This document shows, in pieces, positions 39,286 through 48,816 of a stretch of 64,000 bases of DNA. How positions within the stretch are numbered: position 1 is the first letter of the stretch; each line of letters opens with the position of its first letter. A program made the position numbers and the translations under genes. The DNA is from Sporomusa acidovorans (GTDB taxonomy: Bacteria > Bacillota > Negativicutes > Sporomusales > Sporomusaceae). Below the pieces are notes generated by a model. It made no database searches. It saw nothing but the letters and a program-made list of their open reading frames with translations, and was not told the origin of the DNA. The stretch lies in NCBI RefSeq assembly GCF_900101845.1, contig NZ_FNAM01000015.1, positions 56,790-120,789 on the forward strand. The letters run 5' to 3'.

Positions 39286-39457
39286 GAATGTAATCACCAC
39301 TTTGTATAGTTTGTGCTCTCAGAAGAGAGTCCACCATTATCAATGTAATATGAAAGTTAAAAAAAGTCAAGGTGAAATAGTAAAAGGGATGGTTGTAAAC
39401 GGCTATCTTTGCTATAATAAAAGCCATAATTTAAGTTGTAGTGAGTGAGGTTACTTT

Positions 39458-39673
39458 ATGCGCAAATTTGTGAAAGTTACCGAAAGTGTAATGACTCCTT
39501 TAGAGCCGCGGCGGGCCGCTATTTTGGCGGAGGAGTGTTTGATTGAACTGCGTTTTGTCGAGAGCCGCAGCGAGAAGCATGGTTGGTTATATGAATATGA
39601 AGCAACCGGTGAAGTAGGCAGGGTGGAAAAATTTTTCATCAGGCTTAAGGACATTGAGCAGAAAAGAAGTTAG
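39458..39673 (+). CDS. Unknown 71-aa protein
   Basis: GTGAGG precedes the ATG, and a TATAAT box lies about 40 bases upstream (CTATAATAAAAGCC). The product is charged and soluble, with LAEECLIELRFVESRSEKHG in the middle and no known motif. Its last codons overlap the convergent transporter gene by 4 bases. Codon use looks coding, but the assignment rests on the signals alone. Confidence 0.5.
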   Translation: MRKFVKVTESVMTPLEPRRAAILAEECLIELRFVESRSEKHGWLYEYEATGEVGRVEKFFIRLKDIEQKRS

Positions 39674-40722
39674 ATCCGATAGAGCTTTTTTTGTATGAGC
39701 CATTTGGTAACAGGTACGCAGACCAGCAGAATAAACAGCAGTCGAAATAATTGATAGGCAACTACTGTGGGAAAATCGGCGTTGGCAGATATGGCTGTCA
39801 ACGCCATTTCTGACATTCCTCCTGGTGCCATGCTGATAAATGCCGTTACAAAGGATACGGGGTAAATCAGAGAAAAAATATAGGATACCCCAAGCAGAAG
39901 CAGAATGACCATTAGGACAGTAAATAAATTGATGACGGAAATTTTTTTCCAATTGGCAAGGCTGCCAAAATCAACATCCAGGCCCATCCTAATGCCGACA
40001 AAAATTTGGGCTAAGGAAATAACCGGAGCGGGCAATACCGGCGCGTGCAAGCCTGACAGTGTAAGGAGTGCCGTACCCAGCACCGGGCATATAACGTAGA
40101 TGTTAGAAATGTGGAGACGTTTGGCTAGTTTGACGAATGCCAAGATGGTTGCCAGAAAAATTGCCAGTATCGGTAGTTGACTAAGATCCATATGGCTTAC
40201 AGTCGACATAGCAGCGGGTGTAACATGGGTGGCGATGCCATGCAAGGCCAGCAGCGGAACGGTAAAAACAACAGTAACGACCCGCACTGTCTGCATCAAG
40301 GTTACCACGGAAACCGAGGTTCCTTTGGTTTCCTCGCAGATGACGGACATCTGCGAAAGGCCGCCGGGAATACTGCCAATCAGGCTATTAGCCAAGCCGA
40401 TGCTGGTATAGCGTTCGGCCAGGTAACCGGTGCCTAAGCATAAGGCGATGAGGATGACGGTTGTTAGCAGCATGATAGGCAATTGCTGTGCGATTTGCTG
40501 GGCAACAGATAGGGTAAACGGACTGCCCATCATATAACCTAGGACGATCAAGCCCATATTGCGTCGTTTTTTTGGCCAATAGGCGACTTTGCCCAGCAGG
40601 GTTTTCCAAATAATTGCCATGGCCAGCGGGCCCAACGTCCAAGGCAAGGGCAGGTGCAGTAAGCTAAATAAAAAACCGCCTGCGGCAGCGAGGACAAAAA
40701 TAACCAACGATTGTTTGTGCAT
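39670..40722 (-). CDS. AbrB-family membrane transporter
   Basis: The 350-residue, ten-helix protein belongs to the AbrB (also called ammonia monooxygenase-like) transporter family. It is built of two repeats, each ending in an SIPGGLSQM or MAPGGMSEMAL motif (about residues 117-125 and 297-307), which is diagnostic. LPLPWTLGPLAMAI is near the N-terminus. AAAGGTGA precedes the ATG. The substrate is not known. It is a single gene that shares a terminator region with the citrate carrier gene on its right. Confidence 0.88.
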   Translation of the reverse strand: MHKQSLVIFVLAAAGGFLFSLLHLPLPWTLGPLAMAIIWKTLLGKVAYWPKKRRNMGLIVLGYMMGSPFTLSVAQQIAQQLPIMLLTTVILIALCLGTGYLAERYTSIGLANSLIGSIPGGLSQMSVICEETKGTSVSVVTLMQTVRVVTVVFTVPLLALHGIATHVTPAAMSTVSHMDLSQLPILAIFLATILAFVKLAKRLHISNIYVICPVLGTALLTLSGLHAPVLPAPVISLAQIFVGIRMGLDVDFGSLANWKKISVINLFTVLMVILLLLGVSYIFSLIYPVSFVTAFISMAPGGMSEMALTAISANADFPTVVAYQLFRLLFILLVCVPVTKWLIQKKLYRI

Positions 40723-40778
40723 AATTCACCTTTTATTACTGTAATGTGTATATATTATCACTTTGATATTAAAAGCTA

Positions 40779-40818
40779 AAATGCGATAAAACCCGAATAA
40801 TCAGGTTTTATCGCATTT
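40779..40818. terminator. Hairpin between the AbrB-family and CitMHS genes
   Basis: AAATGCGATAAAACC pairs perfectly with GGTTTTATCGCATTT around a 10-base loop. On the minus strand it follows the citrate carrier gene and precedes the AbrB transporter gene. Confidence 0.8.
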
Positions 40819-40858
40819 AACGGCTGTTTAGCATGATTTATCTGAAAAAACACTGTTT

Positions 40859-42157
40859 TTATAAAGGAATAATACCGATAGTCAGTGCGAGCGCAAGCAT
40901 GACAATGGACGTGCCAATAGCCCAAAGAAGGGTGTATTTCTGAAAATCCCCGAATTCAACTCCGCACAGGCCTACCAGCAGATAAGTGGAAGCTACAAGC
41001 GGACTTAACAAATGGGCGCCCTGACCAATTAAAGAAGCACGGGCAATTTCCGCCGGTGTAATGCCATATGTCGCCGCAGTTTTAACCAAAATAGGCACAA
41101 CCCCGAAATAAAAAGCGTCGTTTGTCAGGAAAAAGGTAAACGGTAAGCTGGCCAGGGCGGTGATAAGCGCCAGATGGGGTCCCATGGAAGGCGGAATGAC
41201 AGAGACCAGCGAATTGGCCATTGCATCGACCATTTTCGTACCGGACATAATGCCCATAAAGATCCCAGCCGCAAATACCATGACAATAACAGGCAAGGCG
41301 TTGGCAGCATGCGTTGCGATTCGGGCTTGCTGGTCTTTAAGTTTGGGATAATTGATAATCAGGGCCAGTGAAGTACCGATCATAAATAAAACGTTAAGAG
41401 GCAATAGCTCTTTGACTAACGCTGCCATCAGGATAATAGTCATACCTAGGTTTATCCAGAACAGGTGCGGCCGTTTAAGAATTTGGTTTTCTTTATCCAT
41501 ATTGGCAGTTGCCGGTCCCGGGACCGTGTCCTGAAGGTGCAGTGTGCCGAGACGGGCACGTTCTTTCAAGCCTATCCGGTAAGCTACAAACAATACCCAG
41601 ATCGTACCGGCTACCATGGCTGGTATTAGTGGAACAAATACGTCGGAAGCTTCCAGACTGAGAGCACTCATAACCCGCCCGGTGGGACCACCCCACGGCA
41701 ATATGTTCATCACACCGTTTTGCATGATAGCCATAGCCGGCAAGATGAGCGGATGGATTCCAAGGCGCCGGTGAACAGCCAGCATAGCGGAGCAGGTGAT
41801 CATGTACGTGGTTGAACCATCACCGTCCAGCGATACAATGCCTGCTAAAATAGCAGTACCTACAACAACTTTCATGGGGTCGCCTTTAACGGCCTTTAGG
41901 ATCCGGCTAATCAGCGGGTCGAATAAACCGGCGTCAATCATTACACCGAAATAAAGAATGGCAAAACAAATCATAATACCGGTCGGAGCTACTTTTTTGA
42001 TACCCTCAAGTGACATTGCGCCAAGTTGAGGCCCGAAGCCAAGCGCGATTCCGAAGGCCAACGGCACAAGCATCAGCGCAGTCATGGCGGAGAGTCGCTT
42101 GGACATGATAAGATACATAAAGGCAATAACCATTAGAAATCCCATTAGTGCTAGCAT
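40859..42157 (-). CDS. CitMHS-family citrate transporter
   Basis: The 432-residue, about twelve-helix protein imports citrate, usually complexed with a divalent metal. VSLDGDGSTTYMITCSAML (about residues 108-126), MNILPWGGPTGR and a second-half FFLTNDAFYFGVVPIL are hallmarks of CitM/CitH carriers. CAAGGAGGAG precedes the ATG. It is divergent from citF and would feed the citrate lyase pathway. Related transporters carry tricarballylate, so citrate is likely but not proven. Confidence 0.93.
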   Translation of the reverse strand: MLALMGFLMVIAFMYLIMSKRLSAMTALMLVPLAFGIALGFGPQLGAMSLEGIKKVAPTGIMICFAILYFGVMIDAGLFDPLISRILKAVKGDPMKVVVGTAILAGIVSLDGDGSTTYMITCSAMLAVHRRLGIHPLILPAMAIMQNGVMNILPWGGPTGRVMSALSLEASDVFVPLIPAMVAGTIWVLFVAYRIGLKERARLGTLHLQDTVPGPATANMDKENQILKRPHLFWINLGMTIILMAALVKELLPLNVLFMIGTSLALIINYPKLKDQQARIATHAANALPVIVMVFAAGIFMGIMSGTKMVDAMANSLVSVIPPSMGPHLALITALASLPFTFFLTNDAFYFGVVPILVKTAATYGITPAEIARASLIGQGAHLLSPLVASTYLLVGLCGVEFGDFQKYTLLWAIGTSIVMLALALTIGIIPL

Positions 42158-42320
42158 ATAATGACTCCTCCTTGACGAAAAATTACGACAATAATCGTAC
42201 TCTGAGATAAAGTATAGGGGAAGGCGTTATATAAGTAAAATTCAATCTGGCTATGGCCGGATATCAAAGAAAATTATGAGAATATTTATAATCATGACCC
42301 ATATGCTCCGGTAAGGAGGC

Positions 42321-42431
42321 TTGCAGGCATAGGCGGGTGATGTATTGACAACGCTCCATCACTGGCGTTTGACTTCCGCTTTTGCCAACACACCACCCGC
42401 CTGTTAAAATTCTTTAGTACATTGTATATAG
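42321..42431 (+). repeat. Interspersed repeat R2, copy 1
   Basis: This 111-bp element runs from TTGCAGGCATAGGCGGGTG to CATTGTATATAG. AGGCGGGTGATGTATTG can pair with CAACACACCACCCGCCT, giving a long hairpin. A second copy lies at 48817-48924 and a partial copy at 55372-55421, all on the plus strand. It sits in the 329-base gap between the citrate carrier gene and citF. Confidence 0.8.
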
Positions 42432-42447
42432 TTTGCCATTAGTAAAG

Positions 42448-42494
42448 AGTAATAACTATGCCCACGCACTTTGTGCGTGGGCATAGTTATTACT
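42448..42494. repeat. Perfect 22-bp palindrome at the 5' break of citF
   Basis: Two exactly complementary 22-base arms (42448-42469 and 42473-42494) flank a TTT loop, with the stem tip GCCCACGCAC/GTGCGTGGGC. The right arm abuts the truncated citF reading frame and supplies its last in-frame stop. No T-run follows on either strand. Confidence 0.9.
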
Positions 42495-44019
42495 GGCGGG
42501 CGAAAATGACCTTCGGAAAGTCCGTCTCCTTGACAAAATTGACAAAAGCACTGACAACATTCATGTCAAGCATGGGCGGGTTGTTGGTCCCAAAATCCGT
42601 CTTAACAAGCCAAGGTCGGAAAAAGTTGTCAAATCAGTTGAACAGGCCATCGAAGCTGCTGGTGTGCAGGATGGTATGACCATAGCTTTTCATCATCATT
42701 TCCGTAATGGGGACTATATCTTAAACCGGGTTGTTGCGGCTATTGCCCAAAAAGGTATCAAGGGATTGACGCTCGCGCCAAGTTCGCTTAATGATATTAA
42801 TGAAGCCATTATTCCGTTTATTGAGCAGGGAGTTATTACCGCGATTGAAACAAGCGGCGGGCGCGGCAAGCTGGGGCGGTTTATGAGTTCCGGCAAATTG
42901 TCCAAGCCTACCATTATTCGTTCTCATGGCGGCCGGGCCCGGGCCATTGAAGCCGGTGAACTCAAAATTGACGTAGCCTTTATCGGTGCGCCCTGTTGTG
43001 ACGCTTCTGGCAATATAAACGGTATTAACGGGCGTTCCGCCTGCGGATCAATGGGCTACGCCATGGTAGATGCCGCCTATGCCGACAAAGTAGTGGCCAT
43101 TACCGATAATCTGGTCCCGCATCCTGTATTTCCGATCAGTATTCCGCAGACACAAGTGGACTTTATTGTTGTACTTGACAGTATTGGCGATCCGCAAGGA
43201 ATTGCCTCAGGGGCACTGCGCATCAGCCGTGACCCGCGTGAATTGTTGATTGCCGAATATGCCACAGACGTTATTGAGCATTCCGGTTATTTTAAGGACG
43301 GATGGTCGCTGCAATTGGGGAGCGGTGGTGCTTCTTTGGCGGCAGCAAAATTTATTAAGGAAAAGATGCTTGCTCAGAAGATTACAGCCAGTTTCGGTGT
43401 GGGTGGCATTGCGGCGCCGTTTATTGATATGCTGGAGCAGGGCTTGATCAAAACAATATTTGATGTGCAGGATTTTGATATTCCTTCCATTGAATCTTTA
43501 AAAAATAATCCCAATCATTTGGAAATGTCGGCCTCCTATTATGCTAATCCTCATAATGGCGGTCCGATTGTGAATAATCTTGACGTTGTTATTTTAAGTG
43601 CCACCGAGGTCGACGTTGATTTTAACGTCAATGTTATAACTGATTCCAACGGTATTATTATGGGGGCATCCGGCGGGCATTCAGATACGGCGGCCGGTGC
43701 CAATCTGGCCATTGTGGTGGCACCGCTCTTGCGCGGCCGGCTGCCAATGGTTCTCGACCGGGTCAATACCATTGTTACGCCAGGGGAAACGGTGGATGCC
43801 ATTGTTACGGAACGCGGCATAGCAATTAATCCGCGCCGCACTGATCTTATCGATAACTTAAAGGACACCAGGTTGCCCATTATGACGATTCAGGAATTGC
43901 AGAAAATGGCTTACGACATGACTGGCAGGCCTGAGCCTATTGCCGTAAGCGATGAAGTTGTGGCGGTTATTGAATACCGTGACGGTACGATTATGGATGT
44001 AGTGCGAAAACCACTGTAA
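42487..44019 (+). CDS. citF: Citrate lyase alpha subunit, 5'-truncated
   Basis: The alpha subunit transfers citrate to the acyl-carrier prosthetic group. The conserved body is complete: DGMTIAFHHHFRNGDYILN, GGHSDTAAGANLAIVVAPLL and NPRRTDLIDNL to the C-terminus. The frame is open from 42487 (about 510 codons, near normal length), but no ATG, GTG or TTG occurs in frame until GTG at 42664, which would give a 451-residue protein. The first codons come from a palindrome arm, so the native start is lost. citC, citD and citE, normally upstream, are absent. The gene may be inactive. Confidence 0.88.
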   Translation, partial: LLLAGENDLRKVRLLDKIDKSTDNIHVKHGRVVGPKIRLNKPRSEKVVKSVEQAIEAAGVQDGMTIAFHHHFRNGDYILNRVVAAIAQKGIKGLTLAPSSLNDINEAIIPFIEQGVITAIETSGGRGKLGRFMSSGKLSKPTIIRSHGGRARAIEAGELKIDVAFIGAPCCDASGNINGINGRSACGSMGYAMVDAAYADKVVAITDNLVPHPVFPISIPQTQVDFIVVLDSIGDPQGIASGALRISRDPRELLIAEYATDVIEHSGYFKDGWSLQLGSGGASLAAAKFIKEKMLAQKITASFGVGGIAAPFIDMLEQGLIKTIFDVQDFDIPSIESLKNNPNHLEMSASYYANPHNGGPIVNNLDVVILSATEVDVDFNVNVITDSNGIIMGASGGHSDTAAGANLAIVVAPLLRGRLPMVLDRVNTIVTPGETVDAIVTERGIAINPRRTDLIDNLKDTRLPIMTIQELQKMAYDMTGRPEPIAVSDEVVAVIEYRDGTIMDVVRKPL

Positions 44020-44095
44020 GCTTTTGTCGCATAGAGAATTTGTATTTCGGAAAAAGTATGGTAAAATTGGTAGAGGACATGAAGGGAGATGGAAT

Positions 44096-45526
44096 ATGCG
44101 GCAAATTACTTTAGAGGCTGTTTTGGAAGCGAAAGAACGGCTGGCCTCCCTTCAGGCAGAAATGCGCAGTCTGCATCGGCTGCCAATAATCAGTATTACT
44201 ACCAACATACCTGGCCCAGTGAAAGACAGTCCGGGCATCCAGGATTTGCTCAGGGCTGCCGTTGACCGGGTTAGAGTCAGTTCTCGGCAATTTGGCTTTA
44301 TTATCACGGAAGAACGGTTTATTTATCCGGCAACTGGACCTGCGGCTGTTTTGGCTGTTGACGGTGAGCCGGACAAATTAAAACAAGCGTGTGTTGCGAT
44401 TGAACAAGCAGGCGATTATGCCCGGTTATTTGATATTGACGTGTTTGATGCTGACGGAGGGCAAATCTCACGCACTCGCCTGGGGTATACGGAGCGTACC
44501 TGCTTTTTATGTGATCAGCCGGCAGTCCTATGCCGGCGTTTAGGTTGCCACAGCAGGAAAGAAATCGATCGCAATGTGGCCGAACGGCTGGCAGCCTTTG
44601 CGGCTGCCGGCACGAATCCATGGGAAGATGTCGTAGGGGATATTGGCGCTTGGGCGGTGGAGGCTATGCTGATGGAAGCGGCCTGTACGCCAGCTCCGGG
44701 TCTGGTGGATCGCGATAACGCAGGTGCCCACCAAGACATGAACTTTTTTACATTTTTAATGAGCAGCAGTGCTCTGGCCGGCAGCATGTTTCGCTGTGCC
44801 GTTGCCGGATACCGGCATCAGGGCAGGCTGGAAGGTTTGCTCCCGGTACTGCGCTTGATCGGTAAAGAGGGTGAACGGCAAATGCTGCGGGCTACCTGCG
44901 GCGTTAACACCCAAAAGGGGTTGCTGTTTTTATTGGGTATTGTTGCCGCAGCAGCAGCCTATACGCTAAAAAAAGCGCCTGGGTGTGATAATATCGCCGG
45001 ACAAATTCTCGACACAGCGGCTGCGATTACGAGCGGCATAGTGGAGCGGGAGCTTGTCCCGCTTGCCGGACAAGCTAAGGTCAAGCTGACAGCCGGCGAA
45101 AGGCTGTATATGCAGTATGGCGTGACCGGCATCAGGGGGGAAATGGAAGCCGGCATGCCCAGTATCCGCGAACACGGATTACCGATACTGAAAGTTGCCC
45201 TGGCACAGGGGGTGTCACTTAATGATGCTTTGGTGCACACGCTGATGAGTCTGATGACAGTCGTACAGGATACGACTATTTTAAACCGTCATGGGATGAA
45301 GACTTTGCTTGCGGTACAAAATGAGGCGAAGCAGATCATGGCCCAGGGCGGTATGTTTTCCGAGCTTGGCCGGGCACAGATTAAGAGTCTTGATCACAGT
45401 TTTATTGCACGTAATATTAGTCCGGGTGGTGTAGCTGATTTGTTAGCTGCCACGTATTTTCTATTTCTTGCCGAGAACAACAGTCAAAATAACCGATGGG
45501 GGAAGGAGCCAAAAAATGACGACTAA
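44096..45526 (+). CDS. citXG: Fused CitX-CitG: prosthetic group transferase and dephospho-CoA synthase
   Basis: The 476-residue protein joins two activities that equip citrate lyase with its phosphoribosyl-dephospho-CoA group. The N-terminal CitX part (about 1-165) has TTNIPGPVKDSPGIQDLLRA and attaches the group to the acyl carrier. The C-terminal CitG part (about 180-465) has EAACTPAPGLVDRDNAGAHQ and makes it. Such fusions are known in other bacteria. GAAGGGAGA precedes the ATG at 44096; the frame is open from 44024 without a better start. Its carrier protein CitD is not in the window. Confidence 0.9.
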   Translation: MRQITLEAVLEAKERLASLQAEMRSLHRLPIISITTNIPGPVKDSPGIQDLLRAAVDRVRVSSRQFGFIITEERFIYPATGPAAVLAVDGEPDKLKQACVAIEQAGDYARLFDIDVFDADGGQISRTRLGYTERTCFLCDQPAVLCRRLGCHSRKEIDRNVAERLAAFAAAGTNPWEDVVGDIGAWAVEAMLMEAACTPAPGLVDRDNAGAHQDMNFFTFLMSSSALAGSMFRCAVAGYRHQGRLEGLLPVLRLIGKEGERQMLRATCGVNTQKGLLFLLGIVAAAAAYTLKKAPGCDNIAGQILDTAAAITSGIVERELVPLAGQAKVKLTAGERLYMQYGVTGIRGEMEAGMPSIREHGLPILKVALAQGVSLNDALVHTLMSLMTVVQDTTILNRHGMKTLLAVQNEAKQIMAQGGMFSELGRAQIKSLDHSFIARNISPGGVADLLAATYFLFLAENNSQNNRWGKEPKNDD

Positions 45527-46865
45527 CCAGCCCGTAAAAATTATGGAGACAGTACTTAGAGACGGACACCAGTCACTCGCTGCAACCCGTATGCGAATTA
45601 CGGACATGCTCCCCATGCTGGAGCAATTGGATGAAGCTGGCTTTTGGGCGCTTGAGGCCTGGGGCGGTGCCACTTTCGACAGTTGCCTGCGCTTTTTAGG
45701 GGAAGATCCGTGGGAGCGGCTGCGTACATTAAAGAAACATCTAAAGAAGACGCCTATTCAAATGTTGCTGCGGGGTCAGAATGTTCTGGGGTACAACCAT
45801 TATGCCGATGATGTAGTACGGGAATTTGTTAACAGGGCTGTTGACAACGGAGTTAGGAATATCCGGATTTTTGATGCTTTAAATGATGTTCGCAATCTCG
45901 AAGTGGCGATGAAAGCCGCCAAGGCAGCCGGTGCTCATGTGCAGGGGGCGTTTGTATATACGATCAGTCCTTTTCACAATCAAGAGAGTTTCTTAAAAGT
46001 TGCGCAAGATTTAGTTTCACTTGGCGCAGATTCGATTTGCATTAAGGACATGTCCGGTCTGCTGGCACCATATGCCGCTTATGATTTAGTCAAAGCGCTT
46101 AAAGCCAATATCAGCATTCCTATTCAATTGCACACCCACTATACCAGCGGCATGGCATCGATGACTTATCTCAAAGCCATTGAGGCCGGTGTTGATATTG
46201 TTGACTGTGCGCTGTCGCCCTTTGCGATGGGAACTTCCCAACCTGCCACCGAGGCTATCGTTGCCGCCCTGGAAGGCACTCAGCGGGATACGGGTATTAA
46301 AAAGGAACAATTATATCCGATTGCCGATCATTTCCGGACTGTTAAAAAGTCGCTTGCTCAGGACTTTAAATTAAATACTGCTATTGATATTGATACGAAA
46401 GTATTGTCATTCCAGATTCCCGGCGGTATGCTGTCAAATCTGCTGAATCAAATGAAGGAACAGGGGATGGCGGATAAATACCCCGAACTTCTTGAGGAAA
46501 TGCCCAAGGTACGGGCTGAACTGGGTTATCCGCCGCTGGTTACGCCAACAAGTCAGATCACGGGTTCTATGGCCGCCTTCAACGTGATGCTGGGACGCTA
46601 TAAGATTATTCCCCGTGAAATTAAGGATCTTGTCCGTGGTAAATACGGTCGTACGCCGGCCCCGATTGATCCTGAATTCAGAAAGATGATTATCGGTGAT
46701 GAGCCGCTTATTACAAATCGTCCGGCAGATGACATAGCACCGCAAATGGACACATTACGTCAGGAACTGGCGGAAAAAGGTTATGCCAATGCATCGGCCG
46801 AAGATGTTTTGTCCTATGCGTTGTTCCCGGAAGTTGCCTTAGACTTTTTCAGTAAACACCGGTAA
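45516..46865 (+). CDS. oadA: Oxaloacetate decarboxylase / pyruvate carboxylase carboxyltransferase subunit
   Basis: The 449-residue protein is the carboxyltransferase chain that decarboxylates oxaloacetate released by citrate lyase, or runs the reverse reaction with pyruvate. ETVLRDGHQSLAATRMR is the N-terminal motif. SICIKDMSGLL carries the likely carboxylated lysine, and LHTHYTSGM the metal ligands. It ends after the carboxyltransferase region with no biotin-attachment motif (AMKM), so the biotin carrier must be a separate protein. GGAAGGAG precedes the ATG at 45516, which overlaps citXG by 11 bases. Confidence 0.92.
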   Translation: MTTNQPVKIMETVLRDGHQSLAATRMRITDMLPMLEQLDEAGFWALEAWGGATFDSCLRFLGEDPWERLRTLKKHLKKTPIQMLLRGQNVLGYNHYADDVVREFVNRAVDNGVRNIRIFDALNDVRNLEVAMKAAKAAGAHVQGAFVYTISPFHNQESFLKVAQDLVSLGADSICIKDMSGLLAPYAAYDLVKALKANISIPIQLHTHYTSGMASMTYLKAIEAGVDIVDCALSPFAMGTSQPATEAIVAALEGTQRDTGIKKEQLYPIADHFRTVKKSLAQDFKLNTAIDIDTKVLSFQIPGGMLSNLLNQMKEQGMADKYPELLEEMPKVRAELGYPPLVTPTSQITGSMAAFNVMLGRYKIIPREIKDLVRGKYGRTPAPIDPEFRKMIIGDEPLITNRPADDIAPQMDTLRQELAEKGYANASAEDVLSYALFPEVALDFFSKHR

Positions 46866-46911
46866 ACAAAGAAATTACTGTCAGGGTGTTAGTAACGCTG
46901 AAAACAACAGC

Positions 46912-46947
46912 AAACAGCAGTACGGATGTACTGCTGTTTGTATTTTG
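46912..46947 (+). terminator. Terminator of the citF-citXG-oadA operon
   Basis: AAACAGCAGTAC pairs perfectly with GTACTGCTGTTT and is followed by GTATTTTG. Confidence 0.85.
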
Positions 46948-47024
46948 TCGGTTAGCTTTATTTTTACCCCAATTTATGCTATAATAAACCTTTATATTAT
47001 ATTTAAGAAAGATGGGAAAACATA

Positions 47025-48644
47025 TTGATTAGTACGAACAACCTGACTTTGCAATTTGGTAAGCGAATTTTATTTAAAGATGTCAATATAAAATTTACGC
47101 CAGGCAACTGCTATGGCTTGATTGGGGCCAATGGTACCGGTAAATCGACTTTTCTCAAGGTGCTGTCCGGCGAGATTGAAGCGACAGCCGGTGAGGTTGC
47201 GGTTACTCCGGGCGAACGGCTGGCCGTACTGAAACAAAATCACTATGAGTTTGATGAATTTGAAGTCCTGAAGACGGTAATTATGGGGCACGCCCGCCTC
47301 TATGAAATCATGGAAGCAAAGGACGCTCTCTATGCCAAACCAGATTTTTCAGATGAGGACGGAATGCGGGTCTCAGAGCTTGAGTGCGAGTTTGCCGAAT
47401 TAAATGGTTGGGATGCAGAAACAGAGGCGGCCAAACTGCTGAATGGGCTAGGTATCAAAGAAGAACTGCATCAGCTCAAGATGGGGGATCTCAGCGGCAA
47501 CGAAAAGGTAAGGGTATTGCTAGCGCAAGCATTGTTTGGCAGTCCGGATATTTTACTGCTGGATGAACCGACCAACCATTTGGACATTGATTCGATTAGC
47601 TGGCTGGAAGATTTTTTGGCTGACTTTCCCAATACGGTTATTGTGGTGTCCCATGACCGGCATTTTTTGAACCAGGTATGTACTCATATTGCCGATATTG
47701 ACTTCCAGAACATTCAGCTTTATATAGGAAACTACGACTTCTGGCTGGAATCAAGCCAGCTTGCTTTGCAACTGGCCAAAGAGGCCAATAAAAAGAAAGA
47801 AGAAAAGATTAAGGACCTGCAGAACTTTATACAACGGTTTAGTGCCAATGCTTCTAAGTCAAAACAAGCCACATCCCGTAAAAAACTACTGGAAAAAATT
47901 ACGCTTGATGATATTAAACCTTCTTCCCGGAAGTACCCTTATATCGCTTTTAAGCCTGATCGCGAGGCCGGTACTCAACTGCTGACTGTGGAAAACATCA
48001 GCAAGAAGCTTGAAGAGGAACAAGTGCTTGAGAATATTAGCTTTACAGTAACAAAAGGGGATAAGATTGCCTTTGTCGGCCCTGCCGGGCTGGCCAAATC
48101 GACTCTCTTTAAGATTTTGTCGGGAGAACTGGCAGCTGACAGCGGTTCTTTTAAATGGGGGGTAACAACAAGTCAGGCGTACTTTCCTAAAGATAATTCC
48201 CAATACTTCGACGGTGTCGAATTAAACCTGGTTGATTGGCTGCGCCAGTTTTCCCGTGATCAGGAAGAGTCATTTATTAGAGGCTTTTTGGGCAGAATGT
48301 TGTTTTCAGGAGAAGAAAGCTTAAAGGAAGCAAGGGTATTGTCAGGAGGCGAAAAAGTCCGCTGCATGCTGGCAAGGATGATGTTAAGCGGTGCGAATGT
48401 TCTCTTGCTTGATGAACCGACAAACCACCTGGATTTAGAGTCAATTACCTCACTTAATAATGGACTCATGAATTATGATGGCACATTATTGTTCGTTTCC
48501 CATGATCATCAGTTTATTCAAACAATTGCCAATCGTATTATCGAAATTACGCCGAATGGACTTCTTGACCGCCGCATGCCCTATGATGAGTATTTGGTGA
48601 ATGCCGATGTGAAACAGCAATTAGCAACCTTGTATGGGCAATAA
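47025..48644 (+). CDS. ABC-F family ATPase (YkpA/YbiT-like)
   Basis: The 539-residue soluble protein has two ABC ATPase cassettes joined by a charged linker (about residues 240-310) and no membrane helices, the layout of ribosome-associated ABC-F factors. Cassette 1 has GANGTGKST, LSGNEKVRVLLAQAL and DEPTNHLD; cassette 2 has GPAGLAKST, LSGGEKVRCMLARMM and DEPTNHLD. The signature pair matches the YkpA/YbiT branch. The second Walker A has Ala where most ABC proteins have Gly (GLAKST). A TTG start is used, with GATGGG upstream and TATAAT at 46980. Confidence 0.92.
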   Translation: MISTNNLTLQFGKRILFKDVNIKFTPGNCYGLIGANGTGKSTFLKVLSGEIEATAGEVAVTPGERLAVLKQNHYEFDEFEVLKTVIMGHARLYEIMEAKDALYAKPDFSDEDGMRVSELECEFAELNGWDAETEAAKLLNGLGIKEELHQLKMGDLSGNEKVRVLLAQALFGSPDILLLDEPTNHLDIDSISWLEDFLADFPNTVIVVSHDRHFLNQVCTHIADIDFQNIQLYIGNYDFWLESSQLALQLAKEANKKKEEKIKDLQNFIQRFSANASKSKQATSRKKLLEKITLDDIKPSSRKYPYIAFKPDREAGTQLLTVENISKKLEEEQVLENISFTVTKGDKIAFVGPAGLAKSTLFKILSGELAADSGSFKWGVTTSQAYFPKDNSQYFDGVELNLVDWLRQFSRDQEESFIRGFLGRMLFSGEESLKEARVLSGGEKVRCMLARMMLSGANVLLLDEPTNHLDLESITSLNNGLMNYDGTLLFVSHDHQFIQTIANRIIEITPNGLLDRRMPYDEYLVNADVKQQLATLYGQ

Positions 48645-48700
48645 ACAAATAACATAAAGCACACTTAAGTCTCAGGATATAATAAGCATATATGTTAGGA

Positions 48701-48777
48701 AGAGATTGCAATTCTGGCCCGCGCTGAAAAGATAATTCTTATCGCTGCGGTTTATGGAATTGGCAATCTCTTTTTTG
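48701..48777 (+). terminator. Long hairpin with T-run, possible small RNA
   Basis: AGAGATTGCAATTC pairs with GAATTGGCAATCTCT across a 37-base internal region and ends in TTTTTT. With a -10 box just upstream it could be a short independent transcript, or simply the ABC-F gene terminator. Confidence 0.65.
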
Positions 48778-48816
48778 TTACATATTTTTATAATAGATAT
48801 TCCGCATTAAAGAAAT

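Noticed and set aside
42458..42679. 73-codon plus-strand frame before citF
   Set aside because: It runs through the palindrome and the citF coding region in another frame; the citF frame is the one showing family conservation.
47025..48644. ABC-F gene as an antibiotic-resistance factor
   Set aside because: Both signature motifs match the YkpA/YbiT branch of general translation factors rather than the known resistance branches; no drug linkage is visible.
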